A stretch of 64,000 bases of DNA from Cylindrospermum stagnale PCC 7417 (GCF_000317535.1 NC_019757.1:218501-282500), one strand, 5' to 3'; positions 9,196 through 19,699 are shown, counted from the stretch's first letter. Translations and numbers: made by a program. The notes: generated from the sequence alone by a model not told the origin.

Positions 9196-9217
9196 GGGTG
9201 GGCGGGACAGCCCACCC
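9196..9217. repeat. inverted repeat downstream of purF
   Basis: Perfect 8-bp inverted repeat GGGTGGGC-N6-GCCCACCC, within a motif widespread in Nostoc-type genomes. It lies 20 bp past the purF stop and could end transcription, although no T-run follows. Confidence 0.6.
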
Positions 9218-9236
9218 TACAAGATTGTAGAATTAC

Positions 9237-10724
9237 CTAAACCACAACCTTTTCTAAAATCAACTTAGAACGCTTCACCTGTTCAGGAATCGCTACAGGG
9301 TAATCACCAGTGAAGCAAGCAGAACAGAAACTATTCGTGTCTTCGCGGGTTTCTTCTAGCATTCCTTCCCAACTGAGATAAGCGAGGCTATCTACTTCTA
9401 GTTGTTTGGCAATTTCTGCAACTGACTTGGTGGCAGCAATTAGTTGATCTTGGGTATCGGTATCGATGCCGTAAAAGCAAGGGTGAGTCACTGGGGGGGA
9501 AGAAATTCGCATATGTACTTCCGCTGCACCGGCGTCACGCAAGGCTTTAACCAGTTTTCTGCTAGTGGTTCCCCGGACAATAGAATCATCTACAATGATC
9601 ACTCTTTTACCGAACAACACATCTTTGAGGGGGTTGAGTTTCATCTTAATGCCCGACTCGCGCATGGTTTGGGTTGGCTGAATAAAGGTTCGCCCAACGT
9701 AGCGATTTTTTATCAGTCCCTCAGCATAGGGAACACCGGATACTTGGGAAAATCCAATGGCAGCAGGTATCCCAGAATCAGGAACACCAAAAACCATATC
9801 GGCATCTACGGGTGATTCTTGTGCTATTCGCCGCCCTAACCGCATCCGGTAACTATATAAGCTCTCGTTGTGCATGAGGCTATCAGGACGGGCAAAGTAA
9901 ATCATTTCAAAGATGCACAATTTCCGCTGGGGCTGTTGACTCCAGTGAAAGGAGGCTAAACCTTGTTCGGTGATCCAAACTAACTCTCCTGGTTCTACGT
10001 CCCGCAGGTAATCAGCGCCAATAATGTCTAAACCGCAAGTTTCCGAAGCAAGAACGTAACGAACTGGATTACCCTCTAATATGCCAATTACTAAGGGGCG
10101 GATGCCATTAGGGTCACGGGTTCCCATGACGCCGTCGGGGGTAGCTACAACTAAGCTAAAGGCTCCTTCGCAGCGGTGAAACGCCCGGATAGCACCTTCT
10201 AACCAATCTAAACCTGCGTTGACTTCTTGTGCGATCGCATAAGCAATCATTTCTGAGTCTGTTGTCGTGATTAAGTTAACTTGGCTCTGAATTAACTCTT
10301 CCCGCAGTTGCACTGTATTGACTAAGTTACCATTGTGTGCAAGTGCTAACGAACCCAAGCGGGTTTCAACTACAGCCGGTTGGGCATTAACTTTGCGGCT
10401 AGAACCGGTAGTGGAATAACGATTATGACCAACAGCTAGGTTACCAGGCAATTGCGCCAAAATAGTTTCATTAAAAACTTGGGACACCAAGCCCATATCT
10501 TTGTGCAGGTGTACTTGTGTACCCTCAAAGGTGGCAATGCCGGCTGATTCTTGACCCCGATGCTGGAGGGCATACAATCCAAAGTAGGTCAGTTTAGCAA
10601 CGTCTTCTCCGGGTGCGTAGATACCAAAAACACCGCAAGCTTCTTCTGGCTTGTCTGGACGATTTTCCAGACTATTGATCTGTTGGGGAAGATCATCCGA
10701 AGTGACGGAATGAATGGGAATCAT
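9237..10724 (-). CDS. purF: amidophosphoribosyltransferase
   Basis: First committed step of purine synthesis: PRPP plus glutamine to 5-phosphoribosylamine. The 495-aa product has a 29-residue propeptide before Cys30 (EEACGVFGIY), the Ntn-type nucleophile exposed by cleavage. The glutaminase domain is followed by a phosphoribosyltransferase domain with the PRPP loop VIIVDDSIVRGTTSRK. C-terminal cysteines (FCSACFTGDYP) fit the Fe-S type known from Bacillus PurF. It lies downstream of purL with a 185-bp gap containing a strong hairpin. Confidence 0.96.
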   Translation of the reverse strand: MIPIHSVTSDDLPQQINSLENRPDKPEEACGVFGIYAPGEDVAKLTYFGLYALQHRGQESAGIATFEGTQVHLHKDMGLVSQVFNETILAQLPGNLAVGHNRYSTTGSSRKVNAQPAVVETRLGSLALAHNGNLVNTVQLREELIQSQVNLITTTDSEMIAYAIAQEVNAGLDWLEGAIRAFHRCEGAFSLVVATPDGVMGTRDPNGIRPLVIGILEGNPVRYVLASETCGLDIIGADYLRDVEPGELVWITEQGLASFHWSQQPQRKLCIFEMIYFARPDSLMHNESLYSYRMRLGRRIAQESPVDADMVFGVPDSGIPAAIGFSQVSGVPYAEGLIKNRYVGRTFIQPTQTMRESGIKMKLNPLKDVLFGKRVIIVDDSIVRGTTSRKLVKALRDAGAAEVHMRISSPPVTHPCFYGIDTDTQDQLIAATKSVAEIAKQLEVDSLAYLSWEGMLEETREDTNSFCSACFTGDYPVAIPEQVKRSKLILEKVVV

Positions 10725-10861
10725 GCTGGCTTTGCTCCTGGTGGGGGTATCAAGTCACTGGGACTATGTCGATGGGTAGTTGCAGTATTCTTAACAAAAC
10801 TTTAACTACCTATTAAAACAGTACTGTATTTATGCTCGGTGATGCGAATAATGCCGATTTA

Positions 10862-10898
10862 TTCCGAACTGAGTATTTAGACTCGACTCAGTTCGGAA
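10862..10898. repeat. perfect 13-bp inverted repeat between purL and purF
   Basis: TTCCGAACTGAGT and ACTCAGTTCGGAA flank an 11-base loop in the purL-purF gap. Transcripts reading from purL to purF would form a stable hairpin. Attenuation, processing or simple termination are all possible; no T-run is visible on either strand. Confidence 0.6.
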
Positions 10899-10909
10899 GG
10901 ACTCTGAAC

Positions 10910-13306
10910 TCAGGACTGAGGGGTAGTGGTGTGGATGGCTAGACGTCTAGCGATCGCATGGGAATAGCGATCGCTCATATCTTCGATGCTAACCTTGATT
11001 AAGGTTTGGTTATCAGCGGTAAAAATCGCCATACCTGCCTTTGCATCAGTCACTGTACCCAGTTGATGCCACTCTGTCCCCAGATGTTCCTGTAAGTAGG
11101 ATTCCCAAATTTCTTGTTGTGCTGACGCTACAGAAACTAAAATTCGCCCCCCACCTTCGCCAAAAAGCAGTTCATCAAAGCGTTGTGACTGGTTGGCGGA
11201 AATTTCTAAATTGATCACGGCGCCTAAGTTGCCAGAAAGGCAAGATTCGGCTAAAGCAACAGCCACTCCCCCCTCAGCGCTATCATGGGCTGAACGTACC
11301 CACCCAGCACGAATACCCTCACGGCAGACTTTTTGCACCCGACGTTCTAAGTCAAAATCCACCCGTGGCGGTTTACCCGCAACAATCCCGTGGATAGTGG
11401 CTAAATATTCTGATGCTCCCAATTCAATTTTAGATTTTAGATTTGGATATGATTTGGCGATCGGCAATCCCAACAGATAAATTACATCGCCTACCCCTTG
11501 CCAACCTTGTCCACAAATTTTGCTTAAATCAGGAATTAACCCCACCATCCCCACAACAGGAGTCGGATAAATTGGTTGGGGATTGCCTTGTCCATCAAGA
11601 GTTTCATTGTACAGAGAGACATTCCCCCCAGTGACTGGCGTTGCCAATTCGAGACAACCTTCACTCAAACCGCGACAAGCTTCAGCTAATTGCCAGTAAC
11701 CAATCGGTTTTTCGGGAGAACCAAAATTCAAGTTATCCGTCACCGCCAGAGGTTCAGCACCCACACAGCTAAGATTGCGGGCTGCTTCTGCCACCACTGC
11801 CTTAGCGCCCTCGTAGGGGTCAAGATAAACATAGCGAGGATTACAATCTACCGTCGCCGCCACCCCAGATATTGAATTTTGAATTTTGAATTTTGAATTT
11901 TGAATTCCTTCAAGGGGACGTAAGCGCACCACAGCCGCATCTGCGCCCCCTGGTAGGATTACGGTATTATTCTGCACCTGATGGTCATACTGGCGATATA
12001 CCCAGCTTTTAGAAGCAATAGTGGGCGTATCTAGCAAAGTTAATAAAATATCATTCCAACTTTGCCAACTTCCCCCAATTTCAATACCCGCAGCCGTGCA
12101 ATTTGGCAAAGAATCAGCCGTCCATTGCCAAGCTTTTTGGGCATATTCTGGTGCTTCGGCTAATAACTCCCGATGGTACAGCGGCGTATTCTCTGCCAAA
12201 GCATCAGCAGGAATTTCCGCCGCGACTCCACCTTGAAAAAGAATTCTCACGATAGGTTCAGCAATCACAGTACCAGCAACAACAGCTTGCAGTCCCCAAC
12301 GGTGGAAAATGTCGATTAACTCTTGTTCTCTTCCCTTGTGGGCTACAAACAACATTCTTTCTTGAGATTCCGAAAGCAGGTATTCATAGGGAACCATCCC
12401 CGTTTCCCGCACTGGAATTTTATCTAAATCCAGTTCAATACCCACACCGCCTTTAGCAGCCATTTCTGAGGTTGAACAGGTAATACCAGCGGCCCCCATA
12501 TCTTGGGCGGCGACAACAGCCCCAGTCTTAAAAGCTTCTAGACAAGCTTCAATTAACGACTTTTCTAAAAATGGGTCACCCACTTGCACAGCGGGACGAT
12601 TATCTATTGATGCATCACTCAGTTCTGCACTGGCAAAACTTGCCCCTCCCATGCCATCGCGTCCGGTGGTGGAACCAACATATAGCACCGGGTTACCTAG
12701 ACCAGAAGCCCCAGATTTGACTATTTCAGGCGTTTCCATCAATCCCAAGGCCATAACGTTCACTAGGGGATTACCGGAGTAAGCAGGGTCAAAATAAACT
12801 TCACCGCCAACGGTGGGCACCCCAACGCAGTTACCATAATGACTGATGCCAGCCACGACACCGCTAAACAGCCGTTGAGTTTTGGCATCTTCTAGGGAAC
12901 CAAAGCGCAGTGAGTTTAAGAGGGCAATGGGACGCGCACCCATTGTAAAGATATCTCTCAAAATTCCGCCTACGCCTGTGGCTGCACCTTGGAAAGGTTC
13001 GACAGCTGAGGGATGGTTGTGGGATTCAATCTTAAAGGCTAGTTGTAGTCCGTCGCCTAAGTCGACAACACCGGCATTTTCACCAGGACCCACGAGAATG
13101 CGGGGCCCTGTTGTGGGAAACTGTTTGAGTAAAGGTCGGGAATTTTTATAACAGCAATGTTCTGACCACATTACCCCAAACATTCCCAGTTCAGCTTTGT
13201 TGGGATGACGCCCTAACCGTCGAACAATTTCTGTATATTCTTCTGGCTTGAGACCTTCGGCGGCGATTTCTTGGGGAGAAAATGGATTTTTTGCGGTGGC
13301 GGTCAT
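10910..13306 (-). CDS. purL: phosphoribosylformylglycinamidine synthase subunit PurL
   Basis: ATP-dependent step from FGAR to FGAM, acting with PurS and PurQ (not in this window). The 798-aa product is the small PurL type with two AIRS-like halves; visible blocks include [28 protein letters not shown] near the N-terminus, [17 protein letters not shown], and [10 protein letters not shown] in the second half. Residues about 467-478 ([13 protein letters not shown]) are encoded by an STRR heptamer array inserted in frame, making the protein slightly long for the family. It lies upstream of purF on the same strand. Confidence 0.95.
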   Translation of the reverse strand: MTATAKNPFSPQEIAAEGLKPEEYTEIVRRLGRHPNKAELGMFGVMWSEHCCYKNSRPLLKQFPTTGPRILVGPGENAGVVDLGDGLQLAFKIESHNHPSAVEPFQGAATGVGGILRDIFTMGARPIALLNSLRFGSLEDAKTQRLFSGVVAGISHYGNCVGVPTVGGEVYFDPAYSGNPLVNVMALGLMETPEIVKSGASGLGNPVLYVGSTTGRDGMGGASFASAELSDASIDNRPAVQVGDPFLEKSLIEACLEAFKTGAVVAAQDMGAAGITCSTSEMAAKGGVGIELDLDKIPVRETGMVPYEYLLSESQERMLFVAHKGREQELIDIFHRWGLQAVVAGTVIAEPIVRILFQGGVAAEIPADALAENTPLYHRELLAEAPEYAQKAWQWTADSLPNCTAAGIEIGGSWQSWNDILLTLLDTPTIASKSWVYRQYDHQVQNNTVILPGGADAAVVRLRPLEGIQNSKFKIQNSISGVAATVDCNPRYVYLDPYEGAKAVVAEAARNLSCVGAEPLAVTDNLNFGSPEKPIGYWQLAEACRGLSEGCLELATPVTGGNVSLYNETLDGQGNPQPIYPTPVVGMVGLIPDLSKICGQGWQGVGDVIYLLGLPIAKSYPNLKSKIELGASEYLATIHGIVAGKPPRVDFDLERRVQKVCREGIRAGWVRSAHDSAEGGVAVALAESCLSGNLGAVINLEISANQSQRFDELLFGEGGGRILVSVASAQQEIWESYLQEHLGTEWHQLGTVTDAKAGMAIFTADNQTLIKVSIEDMSDRYSHAIARRLAIHTTTPQS
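11873..11907. repeat. five-copy heptamer STRR inside purL
   Basis: Five tandem TGAATTT units (the last ends in C) lie within the purL coding sequence. Read on the minus strand they encode a short Asn/Lys/Phe/Gln peptide with no frame disruption. Confidence 0.9.
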
Positions 13307-13509
13307 GGAAATAATGCACCAAGGGGACAGAGGATTATTTTATCGATTTACCAGCGCTGTAGACGCAGTTATGGTTCGGCAGATAATTGATTTGTGAAAA
13401 ATCTACTATTTTGTTTAGTTTCTATTGAAAGCGATCGCATTTGTGCGACTAAAGCCATAAAAAAGCGAGATATTCAATGGCTACACCTACGCCCTAAAAC
13501 GCAAACCCT

Positions 13510-14166
13510 TTATCCCCCACCAACTTGCAGATTCCTTAAAATCAAATCTGCCCTTGGCGGAAATCCGTCACCGTATTCCCCAGGAAAATGGGTGATCACA
13601 TAAAAAGCTTTGCCCTTCTGTTCTCCAATGTACACAGCACCGACGAGATTTTTACTGCCACGGAAAACGATCTTTTCTTTTGCCCAGCTGTAGGGGAGAT
13701 TTCGAGTCCGGTTCACAACCCGCCATCCATTAGACGCAATCAGACCATTTTTGCCATTTACAAAGCTTTTCACCTGTCCTAAGTTTTTTAAACCATTAAG
13801 AAAGGCAAAGTGGACATAGGCATTCTTCTGTTGTTTTCCGCCAAAATTGGCAAAAAACCTGACTGATTGCCCTTCCCCAGAACTGCTTGCTTCAGCAATA
13901 AAATCTTTTTCGGGGAAGTAAGTAGTTAATAAATCGCTGTATTGGTAGAGTCTCAGGGCGATGGGGATTTTTTCCCCTTCAACAGAAATTGTGGCCTTTT
14001 TGGTAGACGGTCTAGGCGTTTTTGATTGATAACTAGCCAAAATCTTAGTGTGTGCCACTATAACGCCGTTGCTATCGGGAACTTGGTTCTGTGGTGGGAT
14101 CACGGCAAGCAAAGAGGTTGCCAACAGAATTGTCTCAGTTATTGAGTTGACAAAATTAAGCGCCAT
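13510..14166 (-). CDS. hypothetical exported protein, 218 aa
   Basis: Unrecognised protein. Residues 4-22 are hydrophobic (FVNSITETILLATSLLAVI) and could be a signal peptide or anchor. The remainder is basic with mixed alpha/beta character and conserved-looking blocks such as YFPEKDFIAEASSSGEGQ and FYVITHFPGEYGDGFPPRADLILRNL. It may belong to a cyanobacterial family of unknown function. No partner genes: it stands alone between purL and apcD. Confidence 0.7.
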   Translation of the reverse strand: MALNFVNSITETILLATSLLAVIPPQNQVPDSNGVIVAHTKILASYQSKTPRPSTKKATISVEGEKIPIALRLYQYSDLLTTYFPEKDFIAEASSSGEGQSVRFFANFGGKQQKNAYVHFAFLNGLKNLGQVKSFVNGKNGLIASNGWRVVNRTRNLPYSWAKEKIVFRGSKNLVGAVYIGEQKGKAFYVITHFPGEYGDGFPPRADLILRNLQVGGG

Positions 14167-14657
14167 TTTCCGTCTGATGTGTTGGTACTGACGAAAAAAA
14201 TGACCTCGACATCAAAGCTATAGTTCCTGATTCGCTCAGATATATGTATTTATATATATAGATAAATTACGTTATGTAAATATAGTCTGCCTGTAACCCT
14301 TAAGTGACGACAATCACAAGTATTTATGATTGAGATCGTCTCCTAACAATCGGCAAATTGGCATAATTATAACTAACTGAACTCTAGCCGAGTCATTAAT
14401 AGGGAACACACTTATCGCTGACAGCCTTTTACAAGACTGTTGGCTTTTTACTATGTTTTTCAGTTTTACTCACCACTGACTGGCAAATAAAATTTCCCCA
14501 CAACTGGTTAATAGCCTGACAGAGGTTTTGCCACAGCCATTACCAAATGTGGGGAAGGTATGATCAAATTAGAAATTTTATCGGGAGCGAGTGCTGATGA
14601 CTGGCACTCAGTTTAGTAGACTGTTAGTCCACGCTTATTGGTAGCACACACTTTGGA
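14167..14657. other. intergenic region between hypothetical gene and apcD
   Basis: This 491-bp stretch holds no gene I can support. It includes an AT-rich run (about 14242-14265), a long-range pair TTCCCCACA/TGTGGGGAA, and an inverted repeat GAGTGC-N9-GCACTC near 14589. The last has the opposite half-site order to CIRCE, so it is not one. It lies just past the apcD stop and may end that transcript. Confidence 0.5.
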
Positions 14658-15143
14658 TTAAGACATCGCTTGAATGATGTAATCAAAGTAAGGTGCTGCT
14701 TGGGTAGCATCTTCTGCGCTCAGTAAATCAAGGGAGGCTTTTTTCAGGGAATTGATTGCTTCTACCATTCCCGGTACAGGAACACCAAGTGAGTTGTACA
14801 TTTCCCGCACGCCGATCAAACCAATTTTTTCAATTGGTTCTTTGTCACCAGCAAGCACGCCGTAGGTAATCAGGCGTAAGTACCAGCCAAAATCACGGAT
14901 GCATAGAGAACGTTGACGCTCTCCGTAAGCATTGCCACCTGGCGAGATAAAGTCAGGACGCTTCTGCCAAAGCTGCTTGGTTGCTTCCTGAACGATCTTT
15001 TTTTCGTTCTCAGCGAGGCTAGCAGCAATCCGTGTCCGCTGTACACCTGTTTCCAAGAAGTCTTTGATATTCTTGAGTTCGCCACTGCTGGGATAACGGA
15101 GTTCATCGTCAGCTTTGAGAATAACTTGGCTAATGACAGTCAT
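14658..15143 (-). CDS. apcD: allophycocyanin subunit alpha-B
   Basis: Minor phycobiliprotein of the phycobilisome core that acts as a low-energy terminal emitter, linked to energy transfer to photosystem I and state transitions. The 161-aa length is exact for the family. Cys81 in [21 protein letters not shown] is the bilin attachment site. The N-terminus [24 protein letters not shown] and the C-terminus [10 protein letters not shown] match ApcD rather than ApcA, which begins MSIVTKSIVNADAEARY. Monocistronic in this context, as usual for apcD. Confidence 0.93.
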   Translation of the reverse strand: MTVISQVILKADDELRYPSSGELKNIKDFLETGVQRTRIAASLAENEKKIVQEATKQLWQKRPDFISPGGNAYGERQRSLCIRDFGWYLRLITYGVLAGDKEPIEKIGLIGVREMYNSLGVPVPGMVEAINSLKKASLDLLSAEDATQAAPYFDYIIQAMS

Positions 15144-15261
15144 AATTTATTGCAATCACGCGAAATATTATTTGTTAGTTTAACGAGTCTGAGGTACACA
15201 AGTGAAGAGCAATAAGTTACCAGGTATTGAATTTACCTGTTTGGGGTGATGAGAAGATGGG

Positions 15262-15296
15262 GTAATGACCAATAACCAATGACCAATGACCAATGA
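15262..15296. repeat. STRR array providing the rlmD start codon
   Basis: Tandem TGACCAA-type heptamers run directly into the gene. The rlmD ATG at 15293 is the ATG of the last unit (CCAATGACTAAT), so the translation start arose inside the repeat. Confidence 0.75.
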
Positions 15297-16675
15297 CTAA
15301 TATAGTTTGGCGACAGGGTGAATTAATCGAAGTGGCGATTTCTGATTTGAGTGACACTGGTGATGGAGTGGGTCGCTTTGAGAATCGCGTAGTATTTGTC
15401 CCGGATACGGTACCAGGCGATCGCGTTATTGTCCGACTGGTAAATGTCAAACCGCAATATGCCAACAGCACGCTCCAGCAAATATTGCAACCATCCCCTC
15501 ATCGTATCCGACCCGGTTGTATTGTGGCTGATAAATGTGGTGGTTGCCAGTGGCAGCATATTGATTATCAGTACCAGCTAATAGCCAAGCGTAATCAAGT
15601 GATCCAAGCTTTGGAACGCATTGGTGGTTTTGTTCAACCGCCAGTAGATCTAGTGCTGGTGGCTGCTTCACCGCTGGGCTATCGAAATAAAGCTACCTAT
15701 CCTTTTGGCATCTCCGCTACGGGTCAGGTACAAGCTGGTTACTACCAAAAAAGTAGTCACCAATTAATTAACTTGAATCAATGCCCAGTACAAGATGCTC
15801 GCTTAAATCCCATACTTGCCGAAGTTAAGCAGGATATCCAACGGCAAGGTTGGTCAATTTACGACGAACGACGTCACCAAGGGCAAATTCGCCATCTCGG
15901 TTTACGCATTGGCCGGGGTACAGGTGAAATTTTGCTGACGTTAGTGGTCAAGGACTGGAATTTACCGGGGATTGAAGCCGTAGCAATTGAGTGGTTAAAA
16001 CGCTATCCCCATTTGGTGGGAGTTTCACTGAATCGGAATGGCGATCGCACAAATGCCATTTTTGGCAGCGAAACTCGTTGCGTTGCTGGAGTTCCCGGAC
16101 TGCGGGAAAAATTCGCTCACCTGGAATTTCTTGTCCGCCCAGATACATTTTTCCAGGTTTCTACAGAAACGACAGAGGCACTATTGCAAGTAATTCAGTC
16201 ACAACTGAATCTTCAAGGGCATGAGGTGCTAGTCGATGCCTACTGCGGCATTGGCACTTTAACTTTGCCTCTGGCTAAACAAGTACGTCATGCTACGGGT
16301 TTGGAAGTACAACCAGCAGCGGTGGAACAGGCAATTCTCAATGCTCAACATAATGGCATTGAAAATGTGACATTCCAAGTCGGGGCTGTGGAGAAAATTC
16401 TCCCAAATCTGGGCATTATACCAGATGTGGTATTACTTGATCCGCCACGCAAGGGATGCGATCGCGCTGTAATTGAAACTTTACGAAAATTGAAACCATC
16501 TCAGATAGTTTACGTCAGTTGTAAAGTAGCCACCCTTGCCCGTGACCTCAAAATCCTTTGTGGAGAGGGACTGTACGCTATTACACGGGTACAACCCGCT
16601 GATTTTTTTCCCCAAACGTCCCATGTCGAAGCTGCTGCCTTTCTGGCGCTATCACCGAACCACAAGGGGGCTTAA
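15293..16675 (+). CDS. rlmD: 23S rRNA (uracil-C5)-methyltransferase, RlmD/RumA family
   Basis: SAM-dependent enzyme of 460 aa making 5-methyluridine in RNA; RlmD in E. coli modifies U1939 of 23S rRNA. An N-terminal TRAM domain (about residues 1-60) precedes the Fe-S cysteine cluster (CIVADKCGGCQWQHI), a Rossmann fold with VDAYCGIGTLTLPLA, the DPPRKGCD motif and the catalytic Cys in YVSCKVATLARDL. Which uridine is modified cannot be read from the sequence; a tRNA or second rRNA site is possible for this family. Confidence 0.9.
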   Translation: MTNIVWRQGELIEVAISDLSDTGDGVGRFENRVVFVPDTVPGDRVIVRLVNVKPQYANSTLQQILQPSPHRIRPGCIVADKCGGCQWQHIDYQYQLIAKRNQVIQALERIGGFVQPPVDLVLVAASPLGYRNKATYPFGISATGQVQAGYYQKSSHQLINLNQCPVQDARLNPILAEVKQDIQRQGWSIYDERRHQGQIRHLGLRIGRGTGEILLTLVVKDWNLPGIEAVAIEWLKRYPHLVGVSLNRNGDRTNAIFGSETRCVAGVPGLREKFAHLEFLVRPDTFFQVSTETTEALLQVIQSQLNLQGHEVLVDAYCGIGTLTLPLAKQVRHATGLEVQPAAVEQAILNAQHNGIENVTFQVGAVEKILPNLGIIPDVVLLDPPRKGCDRAVIETLRKLKPSQIVYVSCKVATLARDLKILCGEGLYAITRVQPADFFPQTSHVEAAAFLALSPNHKGA

Positions 16676-17087
16676 TTCTTGAGAAACACTCAAATTGTAA
16701 ATTTGTAGGAAGAGTGCATACCAATAATGCTAAAATTAAATTAATCTAACATAGAAATTCATTTTGTTTAAAAAAATTGAAGTTGCATGGACTTCTTAAA
16801 AATATGCATTAAGTTGTCTAAATTAAAAATCGGCGAATAACAGAGTATACTAATGCTCTTTCCAATTCCTCCTTCATATTAGGGCGCTGACTGCATTAGC
16901 AGGTTTCTCATAGCATGTTTATATCCAAGCAATCCAAATTTATAGACAGAGTCAATGCTCCCTAGCATTTTCAAAATTTAGTTTTAAAGACGCAAGTTTG
17001 AAGGCAGCATGACCACCTCAATTTTTATCAGGGTGCCTGTGACAGCAAACTGATGTCTAGCTAACTGAAAGCTATGGGGTTTCTCTT
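16676..17087. other. AT-rich intergenic region
   Basis: 412 bp between rlmD and the anti-sigma-type gene. No open frame with coding character, no tRNA-like fold and no repeat were found. A long leader for the downstream gene is possible. Confidence 0.5.
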
Positions 17088-17537
17088 GTGATTACCATTT
17101 CCCTCCGTCCAGTTGGACGCAATTGGGGCACAATTAGTTTTGCCTCAACTCTCTATCTTTGTCCAATCTTAGATTTGCTATTGGCAGAGATTCCCGCCAA
17201 ATTACAATCAGAACTACGGCTAGGGCTTCAAGAAGCCTTAGTTAATGCAGCAAAACATGGCAATAATCTTGACCCTAGTAAACTAGTAGTAGTGCGTTTT
17301 TCCTTAATAGATAATCAGTATTGGTGGATCATCTCCGACCAAGGCAGTGGGTTTGCGCCCTCATCAGATGGGGATAGCGATCCCACACACGATCTACCAC
17401 CAGATGAGGCAGAAAGCGGACGTGGTCTATGTCTTCTCCATCAAATTTTCGATCAAGTAGAGTGGAACCGCAAAGGTACAGAATTAAGGCTTTGTAAGCA
17501 ACTAGAAACTCGCCCCCGGCTATCTCTGCGGCGGTGA
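17088..17537 (+). CDS. ATP-binding anti-sigma-factor-type kinase (RsbW/SpoIIAB-like)
   Basis: Product of 149 aa with a GHKL ATPase fold. The N-box is EALVNAAKHGNNL, the G1 box SDQGSGF, and the G2 box GRGLCLLHQIFD. Proteins of this type bind and phosphorylate anti-anti-sigma partners or sequester sigma factors. No STAS partner or PP2C phosphatase is adjacent, so the pathway is unknown. The start is GTG. Confidence 0.88.
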   Translation: MITISLRPVGRNWGTISFASTLYLCPILDLLLAEIPAKLQSELRLGLQEALVNAAKHGNNLDPSKLVVVRFSLIDNQYWWIISDQGSGFAPSSDGDSDPTHDLPPDEAESGRGLCLLHQIFDQVEWNRKGTELRLCKQLETRPRLSLRR

Positions 17538-17577
17538 ACAAGGGAAGGCGGGAGTTTTTCTCCTCTCCCCCCTTTAA

Positions 17578-17847
17578 CTATCGCTTATGCTCGCCATGAG
17601 ACGGACAGGGAGGGGCGGAAATCGAGCGATCGAGCCAACCAACAGCCTGTTCTAATCTAGCGATCGCTTCTTGTGGCTGATCTTTGAGCAGAAATACTAG
17701 GGCTGCTGCTACTTGTTCACTGGCACGGGAATTGCGGTTAGATTTGAGGCGATGCCAATCATTAGGGGAAATGGTTAGCCGTTCCATCAGGGTTTGAGCT
17801 AATTCTAAATTGCTTAATTCATTCAATTGACTGGTGTGAGGCGGCAT
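17578..17847 (-). CDS. DUF6439-type cyanobacterial protein
   Basis: Small helical protein of unknown role. I place the start at the ATG at 17847 (MPPHTSQLNELSN...), giving 89 aa. The open frame continues upstream to 17943, but that part is encoded by an STRR array (ATGACAA units) and is unlikely to be translated. Conserved-looking core: LAQTLMERLTISPNDWHRLKSNR ... ALVFLLKDQPQEAIARLEQAVGWLDRSI. The family name is from memory and less certain than the gene itself. Confidence 0.7.
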   Translation of the reverse strand: MPPHTSQLNELSNLELAQTLMERLTISPNDWHRLKSNRNSRASEQVAAALVFLLKDQPQEAIARLEQAVGWLDRSISAPPCPSHGEHKR

Positions 17848-17883
17848 ACTTAGTCGTTCCTTGCTGAGTTCAAAGTCAAAATC

Positions 17884-17920
17884 TTGACAAATGACAAATG
17901 ACAAATGACAAATGACTATT
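17884..17920. repeat. STRR array (ATGACAA heptamers)
   Basis: About four to five tandem ATGACAA-type units lie between the divergent 17847 (minus) and 17943 (plus) genes. They artificially extend the minus-strand open frame. Confidence 0.75.
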
Positions 17921-17942
17921 AGTCTTAGTTTACTACTTGTCA

Positions 17943-18305
17943 ATGAAGCCGCCTAAAGAAACGCAACCGCACCTTGAAAATCCAGAACCAGATTTTGAAG
18001 CAGAACTGGATGAAGTAGAGCGATCGCTTGTAGCATTGAAAGAACGCTATGCTCAAGTGCAACGCGATCGCCTGCAAAAGGCAGAATGGCAACAACAGCG
18101 TCACCAATTGCAGCAACATAAGTACCAGACGCCAGAAATCAAAGCGGAGTTAAAGCACATTCAACAGCAGTTGCAAGTGCTAGAAATAAATTTAGAAAGC
18201 CAGTTATTTTCTTGGGGTAGCTTCAAGAAACCCTTCTGGCAAATCGTCCGCTTTGGTGGATTGGGCGTTATTATAGGCTGGATATTAAAGTCCTGTACTG
18301 GGTAA
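17943..18305 (+). CDS. coiled-coil protein with C-terminal membrane anchor
   Basis: Product of 120 aa from the ATG at 17943 (a TTG lies two codons upstream). Residues 18-95 are strongly Glu/Gln/Arg/Lys-rich and heptad-like ([21 protein letters not shown]), predicting a coiled coil. Residues about 100-116 ([17 protein letters not shown]) form a likely C-terminal membrane helix. Its stop is 2 bp before asnS, so the two form an operon. Function unknown; a tail-anchored scaffold is a guess. Confidence 0.75.
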   Translation: MKPPKETQPHLENPEPDFEAELDEVERSLVALKERYAQVQRDRLQKAEWQQQRHQLQQHKYQTPEIKAELKHIQQQLQVLEINLESQLFSWGSFKKPFWQIVRFGGLGVIIGWILKSCTG

Positions 18306-18307
18306 AT

Positions 18308-19699
18308 ATGGTAAATCGACGGATTGCAGAAATATTGCGAAGTGGTCAACCTGATGAGTCGCTGATGGTTCAAGGCTGGGTACGGACAAAACGGGAGTTG
18401 AAAGGGTTTGCTTTTATTGAACTCAACGACGGTTCATCCCTAGCTAATTTGCAAGTCGTGATCAATCAGGATTTACCAGACTACGAAGCCATCATCAAAC
18501 AGCTGAACACTGGTGCTTCAGTCGAGGTGACAGGGGTGCTGGTAGCATCTTTAGGTAAAGGACAGCGGATTGAATTAAAAGCCCAGACGCTGAAAGTCTA
18601 CGGTGACGCTGATCCCGAAACTTACCCCCTACAAAAAAAACGTCATTCCTTTGAGTTTCTGCGAACCGTGGGACATTTGCGATCGCGTACCAACTCCTTT
18701 GGTGCCGTTTTCCGCGTCAGAAATGCCTGTTCCGCAGCCATTCACCAATTTTTCCAACAACGAGGCTTTTTGTGGGTACACACACCCATAATCACCGCTA
18801 GCGACTGTGAAGGCGCGGGAGAATTATTTAGTGTTACCAGTTTAAATTTAAAGAATGTACCCCGCACAGAAAATCAAGAAATTGACTACAGCCAAGACTT
18901 TTTTAGTAAACCTACATATCTAACAGTTAGCGGTCAACTAGAAGCAGAAATTATGGCGATGGCGTTTACCAACGTCTACACCTTTGGCCCTACCTTCCGT
19001 GCAGAAAACTCCAACACTTCCCGCCACTTGGCAGAATTTTGGATGGTCGAGCCAGAAATGGCATTTTGTGACCTAGAAGGCGATATGGATTTAGCTGAAG
19101 AGTTTCTCAAGCACATCTTTAAATATGTCTTAGAAACTTGCCCAGAAGACATGGAATTTTTCAATCAACGCATTGATAATACCGTGTTAGCTACAGCCGA
19201 AAATATTATTAATAATCAATTTGAGCGTCTAACCTACACAGATGCAATCAAACTTTTAGAACAAGCCGATTTCAAGTTTGAATATCCTGTTAGCTGGGGC
19301 TTAGATTTACAATCAGAACACGAACGCTATTTAGCAGAACAACTGTTTAAAAAGCCAGTCATCGTCACAGATTACCCAGCGCAAATAAAAGCTTTTTATA
19401 TGCGTTTGAGTGACGACGAAAAAACAGTCCGCGCAATGGATATACTCGCACCAAAAATTGGCGAAATCATCGGCGGTTCCCAACGGGAAGAACGGCTAGA
19501 TGTATTAGAAAAACGGGTTTTAGCCCAAGGGATGAAACCAGAAGATTTATGGTGGTATTTAGATTTGCGCCGTTATGGTACCGTTCCCCATGCTGGTTTT
19601 GGTTTGGGTTTTGAAAGACTTGTGCAATTTATCACAGGAATGGCGAATATCCGCGATGTCATCCCCTTCCCCCGCACGCCGCAAAACGCCGAGTTTTAG
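18308..19699 (+). CDS. asnS: asparaginyl-tRNA synthetase
   Basis: Class II aminoacyl-tRNA synthetase of 463 aa charging tRNA-Asn. The N-terminal OB anticodon-binding domain covers about residues 15-110. Class II motifs are visible: motif 2 [26 protein letters not shown] and motif 3 [21 protein letters not shown]. Full length, no anomalies. Cotranscribed with the small coiled-coil gene 2 bp upstream. Confidence 0.97.
   Translation: MVNRRIAEILRSGQPDESLMVQGWVRTKRELKGFAFIELNDGSSLANLQVVINQDLPDYEAIIKQLNTGASVEVTGVLVASLGKGQRIELKAQTLKVYGDADPETYPLQKKRHSFEFLRTVGHLRSRTNSFGAVFRVRNACSAAIHQFFQQRGFLWVHTPIITASDCEGAGELFSVTSLNLKNVPRTENQEIDYSQDFFSKPTYLTVSGQLEAEIMAMAFTNVYTFGPTFRAENSNTSRHLAEFWMVEPEMAFCDLEGDMDLAEEFLKHIFKYVLETCPEDMEFFNQRIDNTVLATAENIINNQFERLTYTDAIKLLEQADFKFEYPVSWGLDLQSEHERYLAEQLFKKPVIVTDYPAQIKAFYMRLSDDEKTVRAMDILAPKIGEIIGGSQREERLDVLEKRVLAQGMKPEDLWWYLDLRRYGTVPHAGFGLGFERLVQFITGMANIRDVIPFPRTPQNAEF

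Noticed and set aside
13394..13603. 69-codon plus-strand frame downstream of the hypothetical exported gene
   Set aside because: Overlaps the 3' end of that gene antisense and has no recognisable features.
14589..14611. GAGTGC-N9-GCACTC looked like a CIRCE element
   Set aside because: Half-sites are in the opposite order to TTAGCACTC-N9-GAGTGCTAA and the flanking bases are missing.
17848..17943. N-terminal extension of the DUF6439-type protein
   Set aside because: Encoded by an STRR array; the downstream ATG at 17847 gives a normal start.
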